Shown: piece after piece, positions 1-12,437 of the stretch
How the letters are laid out: every line of letters starts with the position of its first letter
Numbering within the stretch: position 1 is the stretch's first letter
DNA from: Aristolochia californica
Taxonomy: Eukaryota; Streptophyta; Magnoliopsida; Piperales; Aristolochiaceae
DNA length: 64,000 nucleotides
Assembly (NCBI GenBank): GCA_029961685.1
Contig: JARWKL010000007.1
Location: 558,001 to 622,000 of the forward strand
Direction: 5' to 3'
The notes under the pieces: generated by a model
Seen by the model: the letters and a program-made list of their open reading frames with translations, nothing else
Told to the model about the DNA's origin: nothing
Database searches by the model: none
Translations under genes and position numbers: made by a program

Positions 1-121
1 AGGAAAATAAAGACAGATTAGTATTGTATCATAGGTCAGCTTTTGATTTTGGTGGTCATTGGCTTCATAGATGGTAAACCAGAAAATGAAATAAAGGGGA
101 GACACTCTCATAGAAGTTTAC

Positions 122-3100
122 CTCTTCATAAAAGGCTTTAATCTCTTCCTCAGTCAGAGCTTCTTCCTCCCCTCCGTTTTCCTCCCATCCAAGTGATTTT
201 AGGAACGCAGTCTCCTCTTCATCAGGACAAACAACATCTGAACCCAAGTTCTTCTCTATATCACCTGCAGGAAATGCCTCAGATTCCTCACAAGTATCAC
301 CATTGCCAGCCACATGATCACCGTTCTCAGAAGGCACCCAATCAACCTCAGAACCAGAAGTAACTACTGCAGGATCCTTTCCTTCAGGAACAGATGAACT
401 ATCCGGCATCTGGAACTCAGATTTCTCTGAGAGACTCGGTGACCCAAGTGAACTTGAATCTGAGGAAGCAGATGAATGCTTATAGTTTGCTGAAGAAACT
501 TTCTTCCGCAACGAATTGAAAAAATCATTACGATTCTGAGCCTGAGATAGGGGTCTTCTATCTGAGACAGAGCTTTGTTTCTTGGCTTGTGCACCATTTG
601 GACTCTTCAAAGGAGGAGCAAAAGTTCCAGGTGGAACAACACCAAGCGAGAGTCTAGAAGCATTAGCTGAGCTTGGGGCTTCTTTTGCCACTGCAGCAGG
701 AGAGACACCATTTTTCTCTCTACCTTTGAGAACAAGAAGCTTACTACTGCTCGACTGGGAGAGCTTGAGAGCATCAGATCTCGTGGTCCCACGGTGAGTG
801 TGGTTAACAAGCAGTGATACCTGCTGACCAACTTTTGCTACTGTACTCAATTCACCAGCTCTGGACACTTTTGGCTTTGGTTTCTCTGAAGAGCTCGCCT
901 GACAAGAAATACAATATAGTGTCATCCACAAGTCCAAAAGTTTCCACTTGTTTATTTCTAAAAGAGCATTGATTATGTTATAAATGCCCAAACTTCAATA
1001 CAAAAGAGAATAGAATAAAATAACCAAAAACATTCCAAAATAGTAACATTGATGAACCAAAAACCAACTTCAAAGGATTAGCAAGAATAAAGGCCTAAAT
1101 GCTAGGAAGTGTAAAATATTATTAACAAATAAACCATATCAATAATGAATGCATTGTTTCTCTTGAAAACTTTAAAAGGTACATATACTAGAAGTGACAC
1201 CCAAAGGAACATTTTTTATTCTCTAAGATGAATACATTTACTTTTTTGGTATTCTTTTCACTAAAAAGGCAAAAGCATGTGACTTTGCTAAATACAACTC
1301 ACTGAGGACAAGTCATATAAGAGAGAAACAATAAAAGAAACTAGATAGACATACTTTATCGGGAGAGAAAATCAAAAAGAAAAAATTGAAAATGCACATT
1401 TGACAATTTTAATTTCTACAGGCCCAGACCCAAAAAACAAAAGCATTACCAATATCAAAAACTGGATCCAGAGAAAGACCCCACATCAAACATTTAGCAC
1501 CAACTCCCATTTGCAATTTAAGCATTTTTCAGATTTCACATCCATCTTGAAGACAAAAAAATCATGTAAATAACTTCCACAACATCCAACAACAAAATTA
1601 TGTATATTTGAAGGAAACAGGTTCTGCTTTGACTATATGTATGAATCATTTTTCTTTTCAGCTACAGTTTTAATTGCAAAAGTTCTTCTTGTACTGGTAA
1701 TCAGTCATTTAACAAATAGCATCTAATTTCCCATTTAGAGGATTTGTTGTATAAGTGCCATAGATTTATTATCTAAAGAAAATTTTGAGAAAAACTGAAT
1801 GACCACAAAAGGCATAGATTACAAATGAGCTGTAACCCATGAGACATGAACCTGAAAGAAACTCTCCATAAATAACCCGTTGACTTGAACATCTTAACAA
1901 TATAGCAGAATCACTGCTAGAGCATTTTAGGATCCATTTATCAAGGAAGATAAGATTAGGTTCTATAAGAGCAGGTTACATAAACTCGTAAGTTGTTCCT
2001 AATGGGAAAAATCACTCCTTTAGCCACAGTGTCCCATTTAAATTGATTTAAACCAATAAGAAAACAAATTCAAAGAGTGTTTTTTTTAAATTATTCCAAA
2101 TTCACAAGTGTGTGAATACTCAGCATAGATGAGATTGAGGTGTCAGACAGCTGTCATAGTTTTTCCCAATTGGTAATGGAATGTTTATTTACAGAAATCA
2201 CCACACGGGTTCGTCACATTATCATCGAACTTATCTTTCTCACTAAGAGATAAAACAAAAACTAGATCCTAAATGAATAAAATCTTCAAAACCTAAAGTA
2301 ATAGCTAACTATGTATCACATAAAAATATTTCATCTTCCATTCATTTTTGGGATATTAAAGAAATTACTTGACCTTGTCATACAAATGGACTGGAACATT
2401 CTTTTTCCTTTTTTTTCCCGAAATGGTGGTGTTGAATATTTTTAACTGGACAAAAAGTTTTTGCAGTTACAGTATTTATCACATAATGCAATGAGGCTTC
2501 TGAGTTCACTCTAGCAATTTAAGTATAATTGTTTTGATATTCAAAACTTGGATTGACCACTTTGTGCATGACCATATTTTGACTGTACATCTTCACAATT
2601 TAAGCAAGACTCAAACAGTAACACTAAGAATACAGAGTTTATTCCATTACATCTCTAAATTTTGAGTCCATCATTAAACTCAAAAATCAGAGTGACCTAT
2701 CCAACCCAGTTAAAGCTCTAATGACAAATGGCAGGTGATACACAAGCAGCCTGGACATTCTATCCACAGACAAAATCAAATAGACCATTTATTTCAGCAC
2801 AATAATTCTACATTCTTGATTGTGGATAGAATAAAAGCACAAGATTACAAACCAAAGCTATGGAAAACAACCAAAGGGTAATCCAACCAAGCATAGATGG
2901 CCCAACTTTATTCTATAAACCAACCTTCTGTTTGAACCAGTAAAACTATTTTGCTCAGAAAAGAATAAATCAGACAAAGGGGCATATGATAGTGAAATAA
3001 ATCAAAATGCAGGAAGCGCTGGAATTAACCTACACATCAAGCTCTAAAATTTGTTCTCCAGATAAATCAAAATTATAATTGCAGCAATAAAAAACTTCAT

Positions 3101-4835
3101 CTAAGTGGACCTTATATTTCCCATTTTGCTTGGCTTCAGGGCATGCAGCGGTAAGAAATTTCAGCATCTGAGTGGACCTTCATATTCATCATTTTGTTTG
3201 GCTTTATAGCATCAATATTCTAAAATAAAAAAAGATTTCCAACAATAGAAAGGATGAAGAACAAGGGAAACAAAAGGTATTCTTTTTTGAAACAGACATG
3301 GAGCATCAGATTCACTCAAATCTTGGTGCCATATTTAAATCAAAATATCAAATAATTCAATTTGATAATAAAAACCCATCAATAGACCAAGTAGGACAAA
3401 GGGAAACAATTTTCTAGGGGCACCTCAAGTTTCTCGAATAAATTTCAGAAAAATAATTCAACCACTTTCACAAGCCCAAAATGGGTTACCAATTGATTTT
3501 TTTAATTTATAACCACTCTCTAGAAGCAAATCATCCCTTTAGCAACAGTAGCCACTGGTGTTGTTAAATGAATAAAGAATAAATACAGATCTTTCAATAC
3601 ACATCAGAATAAGAAAAGCAATAAAAAGTTAAACTAAATAGGAGTTCCCTACCGAAGTCTTAGGCATTGAATGTGTCACTGGTATCAATTGTCTAGACTG
3701 TTTGATAGCCAACTCCTCTAGCCTTTGAGTCTCAACAGATAACTGCATAACCAAGACCAAAATTGTCAGACATAAAGCTACAACTCAAGAAATAAAAGTA
3801 ACAAAAGCAAATATCAACTACCTGTGGTGCAGTCCGAGCCCGTGAAGGCGCCTGAGCCAATGTTTCAGCCATATTAAGACCTGTGCTAGTGCTTGGAGGT
3901 ACATTGGTTGAACTTGCTGGAACAGCCTGTGGGACTGGTGACAGAATCGAACTCCCTCCAATTATAACAGGCACTTCTGCCAAAGCTGAGGTCCATCCAT
4001 CTCCACCAATAACTGTTGAACTACTCATTGGAAGGCTTTGAGAAGCTGCTGTCAACCCAGGAGAAGAGACCCTCCCAACCTCTGGAACTGCTGGCTTTTC
4101 CTCAGCTCCAAGGGATGGAAAATCCCTTTCAAAATTAGACTTATGGATAGGAGTCAAAATGCTGCTGCTACTCATTCCAACGAGAGGCCCATTGTTTGTG
4201 TCATTCCCAGATTTTCTAGGCCAAACTTCACCCTGTTTTCCTGATACCATAGATCGTGAACGTCTCAAATTATCCTTTTCCATCCTATTTGTAAGAAGTG
4301 TCAAAGAATCAGAGAATTCACGATGGTCCCCCGACAGTAAAAACTCTTTCTCAAGGTCCTTCTCCCAGTCCCTATCACGATGGGTTCTACCAAAACTACT
4401 ATAAGACCGTGTGTACGATGTGGAGTCCTTGTCACGTATTGAACCATTGCTACTAGAACTCCTACGGAAGTGAGACGAGGAGATTCTATCCGAGAAACCA
4501 GAAGAACGAGAAGTGTCATGATCACTGGAACAAACAGACAACCTGTTCCTTGTGGAAAGTTGGGTGTGAAGATCATCTATATCAGGAAAATAAATTTTAA
4601 AATCAGTAGAAAAAACATTAGCAACAAATTCAAAAAATTAATTGAATTTACTTCAAAAAGAAACGCATAGAAGGTAAGGTAATAAGATTCAAGTAACAGA
4701 GTGATCCATAGAGTTGATAAGAAGACCTGGTTGCAAGGAAGATGCGAAATGGTGGAGAGAACTCCCACCGCCTGTAATGCCTCCATTTGACCCCTTCAGC
4801 CATTCTGGCACTAATGCAGGCTCACTTCTTTCCAT
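122..4835 (-). CDS. Vasculin-like (GPBP1-related) nuclear protein, C-terminal exons outside window
   Basis: Four coding exons are visible on the minus strand: 4727-4835, 3822-4576, 3653-3742 and 122-898. All junctions are GT-AG and the frame is continuous for 577 codons. The last exon ends at a donor (GT at 121-120), so the C-terminus lies left of the window. The start is the ATG at 4835-4833, giving MERSEPALVPEWLKG, the kind of N-terminus I associate with plant vasculin-like proteins. Exon 2 is rich in Ser/Arg/Asp and holds FERDFPSLG at about residues 185-193, the motif that points to the vasculin/GC-rich promoter-binding protein 1 family. Exon 4 is Ser-rich, then acidic, with EEETAFLKSLGWEE near its end. 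Animal vasculin binds GC-rich promoters and RNA; a role in transcription or RNA binding here is inferred from family. Plant members are often loosely annotated as Mediator subunit 1-like. Gene identity is fairly sure, function is not. Confidence 0.82.
899..3652 (-). other. Large intron of the vasculin-like gene
   Basis: This 2754-bp AT-rich intron separates exons 3 and 4. The minus-strand donor follows ACTTCG at 3653 and the acceptor TTGTCAG ends at 899. I see no coding segment, LTR or RNA gene in it. The other two introns are short (79 and 150 bp). Confidence 0.75.
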
Positions 4836-6230
4836 CACGATTACAGACCATTATAAAAGAAATCCGCTTGCTGATTTGATTTAAATACCCCTCTTACCTA
4901 ATGGAATATTGTCAAATAACCTACTACTTGCTGTACAAATTAATCCCTAAACTCCTCCCGAAAGAATCATCACTTATCTTAGTAGTTCCAAAACCGTACT
5001 CCTCATGCCCGGCTATGCACTTGTTCTTTCAGAGATGAAACACCACCAAAGCCAGAAACATATTAGGCGGCCCTATACAAAAGTCCAAAATTTCCAACCG
5101 CCTCAAAAACCAAAAAATATGATTCTCCGCTGTACAGTATAAAATCCCACGGAACTAAATCAATAGATTGTTTTCAATTAAAGGGCAACCCGTGTCCACC
5201 CTCAAATCTTTGCAATAGAATGAATTCCAGATAGGGAAGATAATAGGCAATGGAGATTAAGTAATCAAACGGGAACTAACCCAAACAACAAGAGGTTGAA
5301 ATTTCTTCTCCAGCCTTCCATCGTCGAAAATGAAAGGGTCTGGAACACACGACGAACTCACCTAGAAGACCTTCACCCTACAACACACTTCATCCACGCG
5401 TGCTACCAGAAAAAAAAAAACCCTAACCTTCTGATACTGACCAGTGCAATAAGAAATCCATCCGGACTGAATTGGAGACCATGCCAAAAGAAAAACAGAG
5501 AACCTCAAACCCTAAAAACTTAAATTTAGAATGGACAAACCGAACAACCCTAGAACCCCCAAAAGAAACAACAAGGTAAGGAGGCAAAAAATACCCCCAA
5601 GAGTAAAAGCGCTCTTGAAAATCAACTACAAAGTTTTAGGGCTGAAAGAGCTCAATAGATTAAGCGATAAAACTAAAGGGAAACCAAGTGGGGCACCCCA
5701 CCGAAGGATCCACCCCAGAAACCCTAAAAGTTGGATTCACAGACAATCAGTTCCCCAATGCCGATAAGTTAGATAAACCAAACCCAGGAGATGAAAGCCA
5801 GAAGCGAGAAAGAGAGACCGAATTGCTGTAAGTCGGAAAACAAGGAAAGGGGCTTCCGCACTAAGGAGGTAAAACGGTTGTGCCGTGCAGGCACAGGGCA
5901 AATAAGGGGGGGGGGGGGGGGGGGGGGGGGGTTTATCCGCGCGTAGAGACAGAAACAAGAGCGAGAAACAGAATGCGAGAAGAGAGAGAGAGAGAGAGAG
6001 TCCTTGTTTGCTGAGTAGTAGTTGTTGAAAGAAAAACGTATGAAGAGAGGAAAAACACGAAACTGCTAAAGCCTTGCCTCAGTGTTTGATTTTCTCTCTC
6101 CAATTCGCCCTCGCCCTTCAAAAATCCCTATACACAACGGACTTGCCTTTTCCGCCTTTCTCCTTCCCCACACCCTCGTGTCCTCCTCTATAATCGGTCT
6201 TTCCTGGCCCCCACCAATCGTGAATTCATA
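4836..6230 (-). promoter_or_regulatory. Leader and promoter region of the vasculin-like gene
   Basis: About 1.4 kb upstream of the start codon. It holds a run of 26 G at 5906-5931, an AG dinucleotide run at 5981-6000 and C/T-rich sequence at 6090-6190. On the minus strand the AG run reads as CT repeats, typical of plant leaders. Short open frames here on both strands look like no known protein. The transcription start and any leader intron cannot be fixed from sequence. Confidence 0.4.
5906..5931 (+). repeat. Poly-G homopolymer (26 G)
   Basis: An uninterrupted run of 26 G on the plus strand, so C on the sense strand of the vasculin-like gene leader. The length may be a sequencing or assembly approximation. 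Confidence 0.8.
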
Positions 6231-8497
6231 GATAATATAAAATTTTGTATTATGACCTAAATTACTTTTAATAGCTAATTTTTAGTAAAATAAGATGTTA
6301 ATTGTAATTGTTAATTAAAAAATGTACAAACTAAAAATGCTAAATTAACTATTCAACTTGACACGTTGTACATATCTAAGCTGCTATATATTAAAAAAAT
6401 AGTTAGCTAATTTACTTTGCTCATTTTTTATCATCTTCGTCTTCTTTCAAATCCTTTTCAAACTCTACTTCATCCCCATTAACTTCTACCAATTTTTTTC
6501 CTGCAATCCCTTCGTTCGCATTCCTTCAATCTTTTCGACATGCAATGTCAATTTTCACTTAAAGTCTTATATCGGTATAGAAGTATTCAATCTAAAATTG
6601 CACTTCATTGTTTTCATATACCAAAAATACTCTCAATAATGCTTCTTAGTGATGAATGTTGATGTTAAAAACAATTTTGAAATATGATGGAGGATGATCT
6701 TTATCATATTCATTTATATATATCTAATTATAGTTATAATACCAAAAAAGAGCAATTTACCCAATGTCTACCTAGGCAATACATTCACGTGATATGAATT
6801 GGATTAATAAAAGGAAAACTAATTTTAAACAAATAATATAATGCGAATTACCTTGTTAAGCCTGTTAGGTGCATCTAATGCATGCCTCAAGATACAAGCA
6901 AGTATTGTTGATCCTTTCCACTCGCCCACTAAAAAAGTGGACACCATGTCAATATTACAAATCACTATTATATTTTTTCATAGAAATTGTTTTCAATTCT
7001 AAAATAGTTATTTATCTTTACCGATAATAATATGAGCATTAATGTAACTTCATAAATAGCTCCAATTAATTCTAAGATTTGCATATAGGACGTAAATATA
7101 ACTAACTTTTAGTTGATATTGTAGTCCTTTACTTTGAAGTACTGATAATATTTATTGTTACCTACTATCTTTAGATGAACATTTATAACTAAAGAAGCTC
7201 GTATACAATCATTTTGCAATTTCAATATCCCATTCAATGCTTTTGTGAAATATGAACTAGTACTCTAAATTGAGCACCTGAATTGTTCTAGTAAGACCAC
7301 ATACCTTTGATACTAACCTATAGTGACCATAAACATAGAAACTTGTCATTCAACCTTGATGCTTGTACTGTCCAAAAGAAGTCTACTACTTCTTAACAAA
7401 TTACAATGGTTGATGAAAGCTTATACTATATCCTATAGCCAAGTCTAAGCAATGCTCACCATGCTTTTAAATTAATTTATAAGTCTTCTCCACCTAGTCC
7501 AATTTCTCTAGGTGTAGATTTATTTTCAATATAAATTGATTTGTGACTACAAATATTGTTGTTATTATTAAAGTAGTAATATGCTCAAATTGCTAATAAT
7601 CATGGTAATAGTAACACTTGTATATATCATAAAATGTTATACCATATTTTTAAAAATACCAATTACAAAATATATGCAAAATAACTAAAGACCCATAATT
7701 ATATGAATGCAAAATACACAAAAATTGAAAATTCATTCATATCCATATGAAAATTCATATGTATAACTACAACACTCATTCTTATCATCAATATAAGGAA
7801 TAATTTTTTTTAGATATAATGGCAACAATGACTCCGATATTGACAAACCAAGATGTCCATCTTTCTCCAATTACAACTTCCTAATCCTACTTTATTCATG
7901 TATAAACGTTAAAAACTCTTTAATTTTTTCAATACTATACTAAATGAATGACACTTTATTTTTATTTTTATCCAATAAAAGAGGGTTGTGGTGGTAAAGA
8001 TTTGTATATGTTGAATTTCAGGAGAAGAAAAATAAGTCACTGAGTGTTTAATTTGAAAGTCATGTGAGATGGTGACCAAGAGTTTACTCTCATACATATT
8101 TTGATGATAAAAAATCTTAATAGAGCTAAAAATTTTAAAATTAACATTTCAGAGGTTTTTTCTTTAAAAGACACAAAAATCAAGGTCTTTGCAAAAGAAC
8201 CTACATATACATCTCACAACCTCAAACTCCATTGGTGTGTCAAGTCATCTTGAAGAAGCATCCACAAGTGAAGAAGTGAAGTTTAGAATCCAAGTTGTCT
8301 AAAAAATCTCAAGAACTCTAATTATATAAGAAAGCAGCCCCAAATCTTCAAAATTGATGAACAAATGAACTTTTGGACTAATAGGCATATTGCATTCAAA
8401 ACATGGTTTACCGATATATATCCAAGTTTTAAACATGTTGGAATAAATTTTTATCATGCTTTAAAGCCTAGATTAGGAACCTGGCTATGGCATATTC
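6231..8497. other. AT-rich intergenic spacer
   Basis: About 2.3 kb of AT-rich DNA with scattered stops in all frames. I recognise no gene, LTR, terminal inverted repeat or RNA. An open frame at 8365-8580 runs across the edge of the LTR at 8498 and is not a gene. Confidence 0.6.
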
Positions 8498-8882
8498 GGT
8501 TGAAAGACATCTTGAAGTGGCATCAAAGTAATTACCTTCCTCATGTCAAGGAGGCGGCAAAGGAGGTAGTCTTCAAATAAGGATGACACAAGGGTTTAAT
8601 TATCTAAGATGATGTAGATATATTTATGTCTTTTCTTTTTCAAAGTTTGTGCCCTAAGGGCATCGTAGTCATTGTAAAATTCCTTCCACAACTATAACTA
8701 GAGCCTCAAGGTATGGGGCAGATCATTAAGTATCCCCACCTCTCTCTCAAATTTGTCCTTAGAATTGTCTCCTCTCCCAAGTTCTCTCTTATTTCTCTCT
8801 CCTCCTTTCTTGTCCTCCTTTTATTCCTCTCTTCTTTCAATACCTTGGTCAAGGTCCTCGTCATAGGATCCTAAATTCAACA
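8498..8882 (+). repeat. 5' LTR of copia element
   Basis: About 385 bp, ending CA just before the primer-binding site. The expected first bases TG are mutated to GG, judged from the inverted copy at 16157, which begins TGTTGGAAGACATATC on the minus strand. A diverged relative is the LTR at 25157-25527, sharing the CTAAGGGCAT-like block and the C/T-rich 3' half. Confidence 0.7.
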
Positions 8883-10172
8883 TGGTATAAGATCAATGGA
8901 TTTAGGATCCCTACTTCAAAAGGAAAAATTTAAATGCTCCATTGATCAAGCTTCACATAGAGTTCTTCTTGTTGATGAAGTAATTTTTTCTTGAAGCTGT
9001 GCCAAGTTAAGTTTTTTTTCTTATAAGATTATTGTTAATAGATCTTTATCTCTAAAATATGGTTTATGGATGGGTTTCTAGTCTAATCTGAATGAGAAAC
9101 TAGTGATATATTCTTGGCTTTGAAACTGGCTCACCCATAGTGATTATGCTCAGATTTTATTCCCCATGCAAGACCGATTGTGTTATTGCTCTCTTGTATA
9201 TTATGCTGATGTTTGTGACTGAAATTTGCATCCGAATCAAGGTTCACTGTATCTTTTATTGGCATCCAAGTTTACTATGATTTAATCTTGTTATTCTACC
9301 ATTTTTTTTGAGTTATTATATCGGTTAGTTGTTGCTCCTCTTATTTCCTCACAAAGAACTCAAAAAAAAAATTATTTGAGAGGGTGCTAAGGAGAATTTT
9401 TTTTATTAAGATTTCTGGTTTTTACAACTTTTTTTCTCTCTAGAAACTTACCTAAAATATTTGAGAAAAAAAGAGAGAGAAAAGGGCAAAGAAGGGATAA
9501 TTCTATCATCCAAAGTTAGTGCATAATTAGAGAATGAAAGTTCCTTTCTTGAAGCCAGTTGAGTGTTGCTTTTTTAAGAAAAGAAAGTGTCATGTTTTGG
9601 TTGATTTGGAGTTTTCCTTTATTAAAATATTTAGTGGAATTTATTTCCTAATCAATTTGAGGAAAGACGAAGAAGTGATTGTGATATTTTATCACTTGCT
9701 AGGTGGAGCATTTGACACAGAAGGCAAGTTTACCTCTTTGAAAGATTTGATTTAATTTGATATTTGGATTTTGATTGGATTCACGTGTAATTCCATATCT
9801 GATTTGATTTGAGATAATCTCCTAATTGAGGAAGACTGTAATCCTCTCTAATTGGCATGAGCAGCTTGTGATTAGTATTCCATTCTTGTTTAAGTGCTTG
9901 TTTAAAACAAGATAGTATCTTACCTATTATATCTCGGTTAAAGATCCTCTCCAATCCGATTTTGAGTTCATGTGTGATAAAAGTATGTGATCGGCCTTCT
10001 ATGAGACAACACGTGGGACTTCTCTTTGATAAAAGATTTATGATGCATACTATTTGAGTTCAAGTCGCTCCTCTCTTCTCAAAGTGATTTATATATTTGC
10101 CTCAGTTTTCTTCTCAAGTTACATGCTGGACTACAATATTGCAAATAAGAAGTTGTTTACTTGTTGATTATA

Positions 10173-11575
10173 ATGGCTGAAGATTATATGGGCTCTTGAA
10201 ATTAGTACCATAACCTAGAGAGGTTTATCAAAATCTCTGAGCTGGTCACAATCAGTTAGGAGGTTTCTCATTACTCGAAACCTCTTAGGTCACTTAACCA
10301 AACCAACTCTACTTATTAATGAAGAAGAGAGTTGTTATGTGAAATGGCTCAAGAATGACACCTTAGTCATTAGTTAGATTATTAATAGCATGAAGGAACA
10401 TGTGGCCAACAATGTTGTTCACCTTGAAACTATAAAACAAATTTGGGACACTTGTGTTAAGTGGTATTGTAGTACGGAAAACTTACAAAAGTTGTATGAT
10501 GTGTTCCAAGCCATGTTCAATACAAAGCAAGGGGACAATATTCATGAATACTTGGCTCAATTTAGAGGATTGATTCAAGAGTGGAAGATTGCTCAGCCCT
10601 ACTCTACTAACATCTTAGTTCAAGAAAAGCAGCGAGAAGTCTCAGTAACTGCTATTTGTCTATCAAACATCAAGCCATATCTTGAAGTGGCTAATACTAA
10701 AATTCTCAGTTCCTTCGTACTTCCATCATTCGATGACATGTGCAAGATTACTTCGGATACCGAATCCTTCCTCCACCTCTCATATTGAAGTATTATTTGC
10801 TATGTAGTCAGTAAATAGGGTACATCTTCTACCACCTAAGGGCACGGTAGAAATTATAAAGGAGTCCGAGCAAGAGGTGGTAGAACCGACTCTGGTTTTT
10901 CAAGGTCAAATAATCATGTCTGACACTCATTGTAGTGGACTAAACCTTCTGGTGGATACCTATTGGAAGCTTCATGGCAAACTAGATTGGGTCACTGCCA
11001 ATCAAGCCTCAGTTAAAAATTAGAAAAATATAGACAAATATGAGTCACAAAGAGGCAAGAAGACTATCATCAATGATAATTATGAATTCTTATAGAGGAT
11101 GAAAACTTTGATGGTAGCCTCTCCATCTTCTCCTGCATCTTCAACTACTACTGCTGCCATGATTGCTTTAGGTATGATTTGCCTCTAACCATCTTACAGG
11201 TAATAAGAGTCTACTACATTCCATGTCTCCATGTTTACCAGACAAATTTGTTACCATAGTCGATGGAACTCAAACCAAAGTTCTTAGGAAAGGATCCTCC
11301 TCTGTTACACCATCACTTCTGCTTATTGATGACTTATTTGTCCCTCAATTTCCCTTAAATTTGTTATCAGATAGCCCGTTAACAAAACAATTTAATTGCT
11401 CCATCACCTTCTCACTTCTTCTTGTGCTTTCTAGGATCTAACAATGAAACAAGTGATTAGTGGAGGTCGTGAAAGGGGGGGGGATGAGGTGTTTATAATT
11501 TAAACTTGCCTCCAATCACTACGATTTCCATTTCTCACCTAGAGGCAAGATTATGGCACAACCAGAATTAGGAGA
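10173..11575 (+). pseudogene. Copia gag-protease remnant
   Basis: It starts at ATGGCTGAAGATTATATGGG and is soon broken by stops. The longest open part, 10390-10788, encodes MKEHVANNVVHLETIKQIWD and a following KQGDNIHEYLAQFRGL segment, the plant copia gag (UBN2-type) signature. Around 10920-11000 a degenerate CCHC region is followed by YWKLHGKLDW. At 11223-11441 the frame FVTIVDGTQTKVL followed by LFVPQFPLNLLS matches the segment after the copia protease and is closely paralleled at 42030-42240 in this window. Stops and frameshifts make it non-functional. Confidence 0.8.
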
Positions 11576-12154
11576 TTATCTCAAATCAAATCATATCTGG
11601 AATTAAACTTTAATCAAATCATATCTGGAATTAAAATTTAATCAAATCATAATCCAGATCTGAAATTAAATCCAAACTTTCAAAGAAGGAAACTTGTCTT
11701 GTTTATCAAAAGTGTCGCCTAGCAAGTGAAAAATAGCTCAATCTCTTCTTCTTCTTTCCTTAAACTAATTAGGAAACAAATATCACTGAACCTTCTAATA
11801 TAGGAAAGATCCAAATCAACCAAAACATTGACACTTTCTTTTCTTAAAACAAACAATTTTCGGATGGCTTCCCTTTCTTTTTCAAATTATGTGCCAGCTT
11901 TGGTTGATAGAATCATGCCTTCTTTGGCCACTTTTTTTTTTTATCTTTTTCCCTCAAATATTTTAGGTAAGTTTTCAAAGAGGTTAAGACAACCAGTGAA
12001 AGACCAAAAAATGTTGCAAAGACTAGAAACCTTATAAAAAAATCCTTCTCGATGCCTTCTCAAATAATCTTTTTTCGAGCTCTTTGGGAAGAATCAAGAG
12101 GAACAACAACTAACCGACATAATAACTTAAAAAACGGTCGAACAGCAAACTTAA

Positions 12155-12437
12155 TATTGATTTTTCAGGATTCCATGGATTTAGCTCATGGAGAAAAGGA
12201 GAAATGACATATTGGGAGAAAAGAAGAGGAACAAAGAGGTTATGGACTTGTATCCTGACCCTCTCCCTAAGGCTCAATTTATAGATAATAAGATTATAAT
12301 ATTATAATAATACCCCTAAAACTTAAACTAATTATATTAATTGTATCTTTATGAGATGACTCTTTATTTACCATCATGCCACCCTTGCGTAGGCCTTCTC
12401 CTTAGTCTGTGGGCATTCTTGGGGTCATATTCCAACA
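12155..12437 (-). repeat. 3' LTR of the LARD-like element
   Basis: 283 bp, starting TATTGATTTTTCAGGATTCC on the plus strand (expected TGTTGATTTT) and ending CCAACA. It has one copy of the 97-bp unit that is doubled in the partner LTR at 14907-15390. Confidence 0.7.

Larger units (their letters stand above)
8498..11575 (+). mobile_element. Ty1/copia element, 3'-truncated (5' LTR, leader, gag, protease)
   Basis: The 5' LTR spans about 8498-8882, ending TTCAACA, directly followed by a primer-binding site TGGTATAAGATC, a mutated match to the initiator-Met consensus TGGTATCAGAGC. A long leader leads into a decayed gag and protease region. The element stops abruptly in the GAG-pre-integrase segment (coding for RLWHN at 11559-11573), and the sequence then turns into an inverted copy of its own leader. 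No integrase, reverse transcriptase or 3' LTR follows in this orientation before the break. A target duplication is not visible. Confidence 0.75.

Noticed and set aside
8365..8580. 71-residue open frame
   Set aside because: It crosses the LTR boundary at 8498 and reads through LTR sequence.
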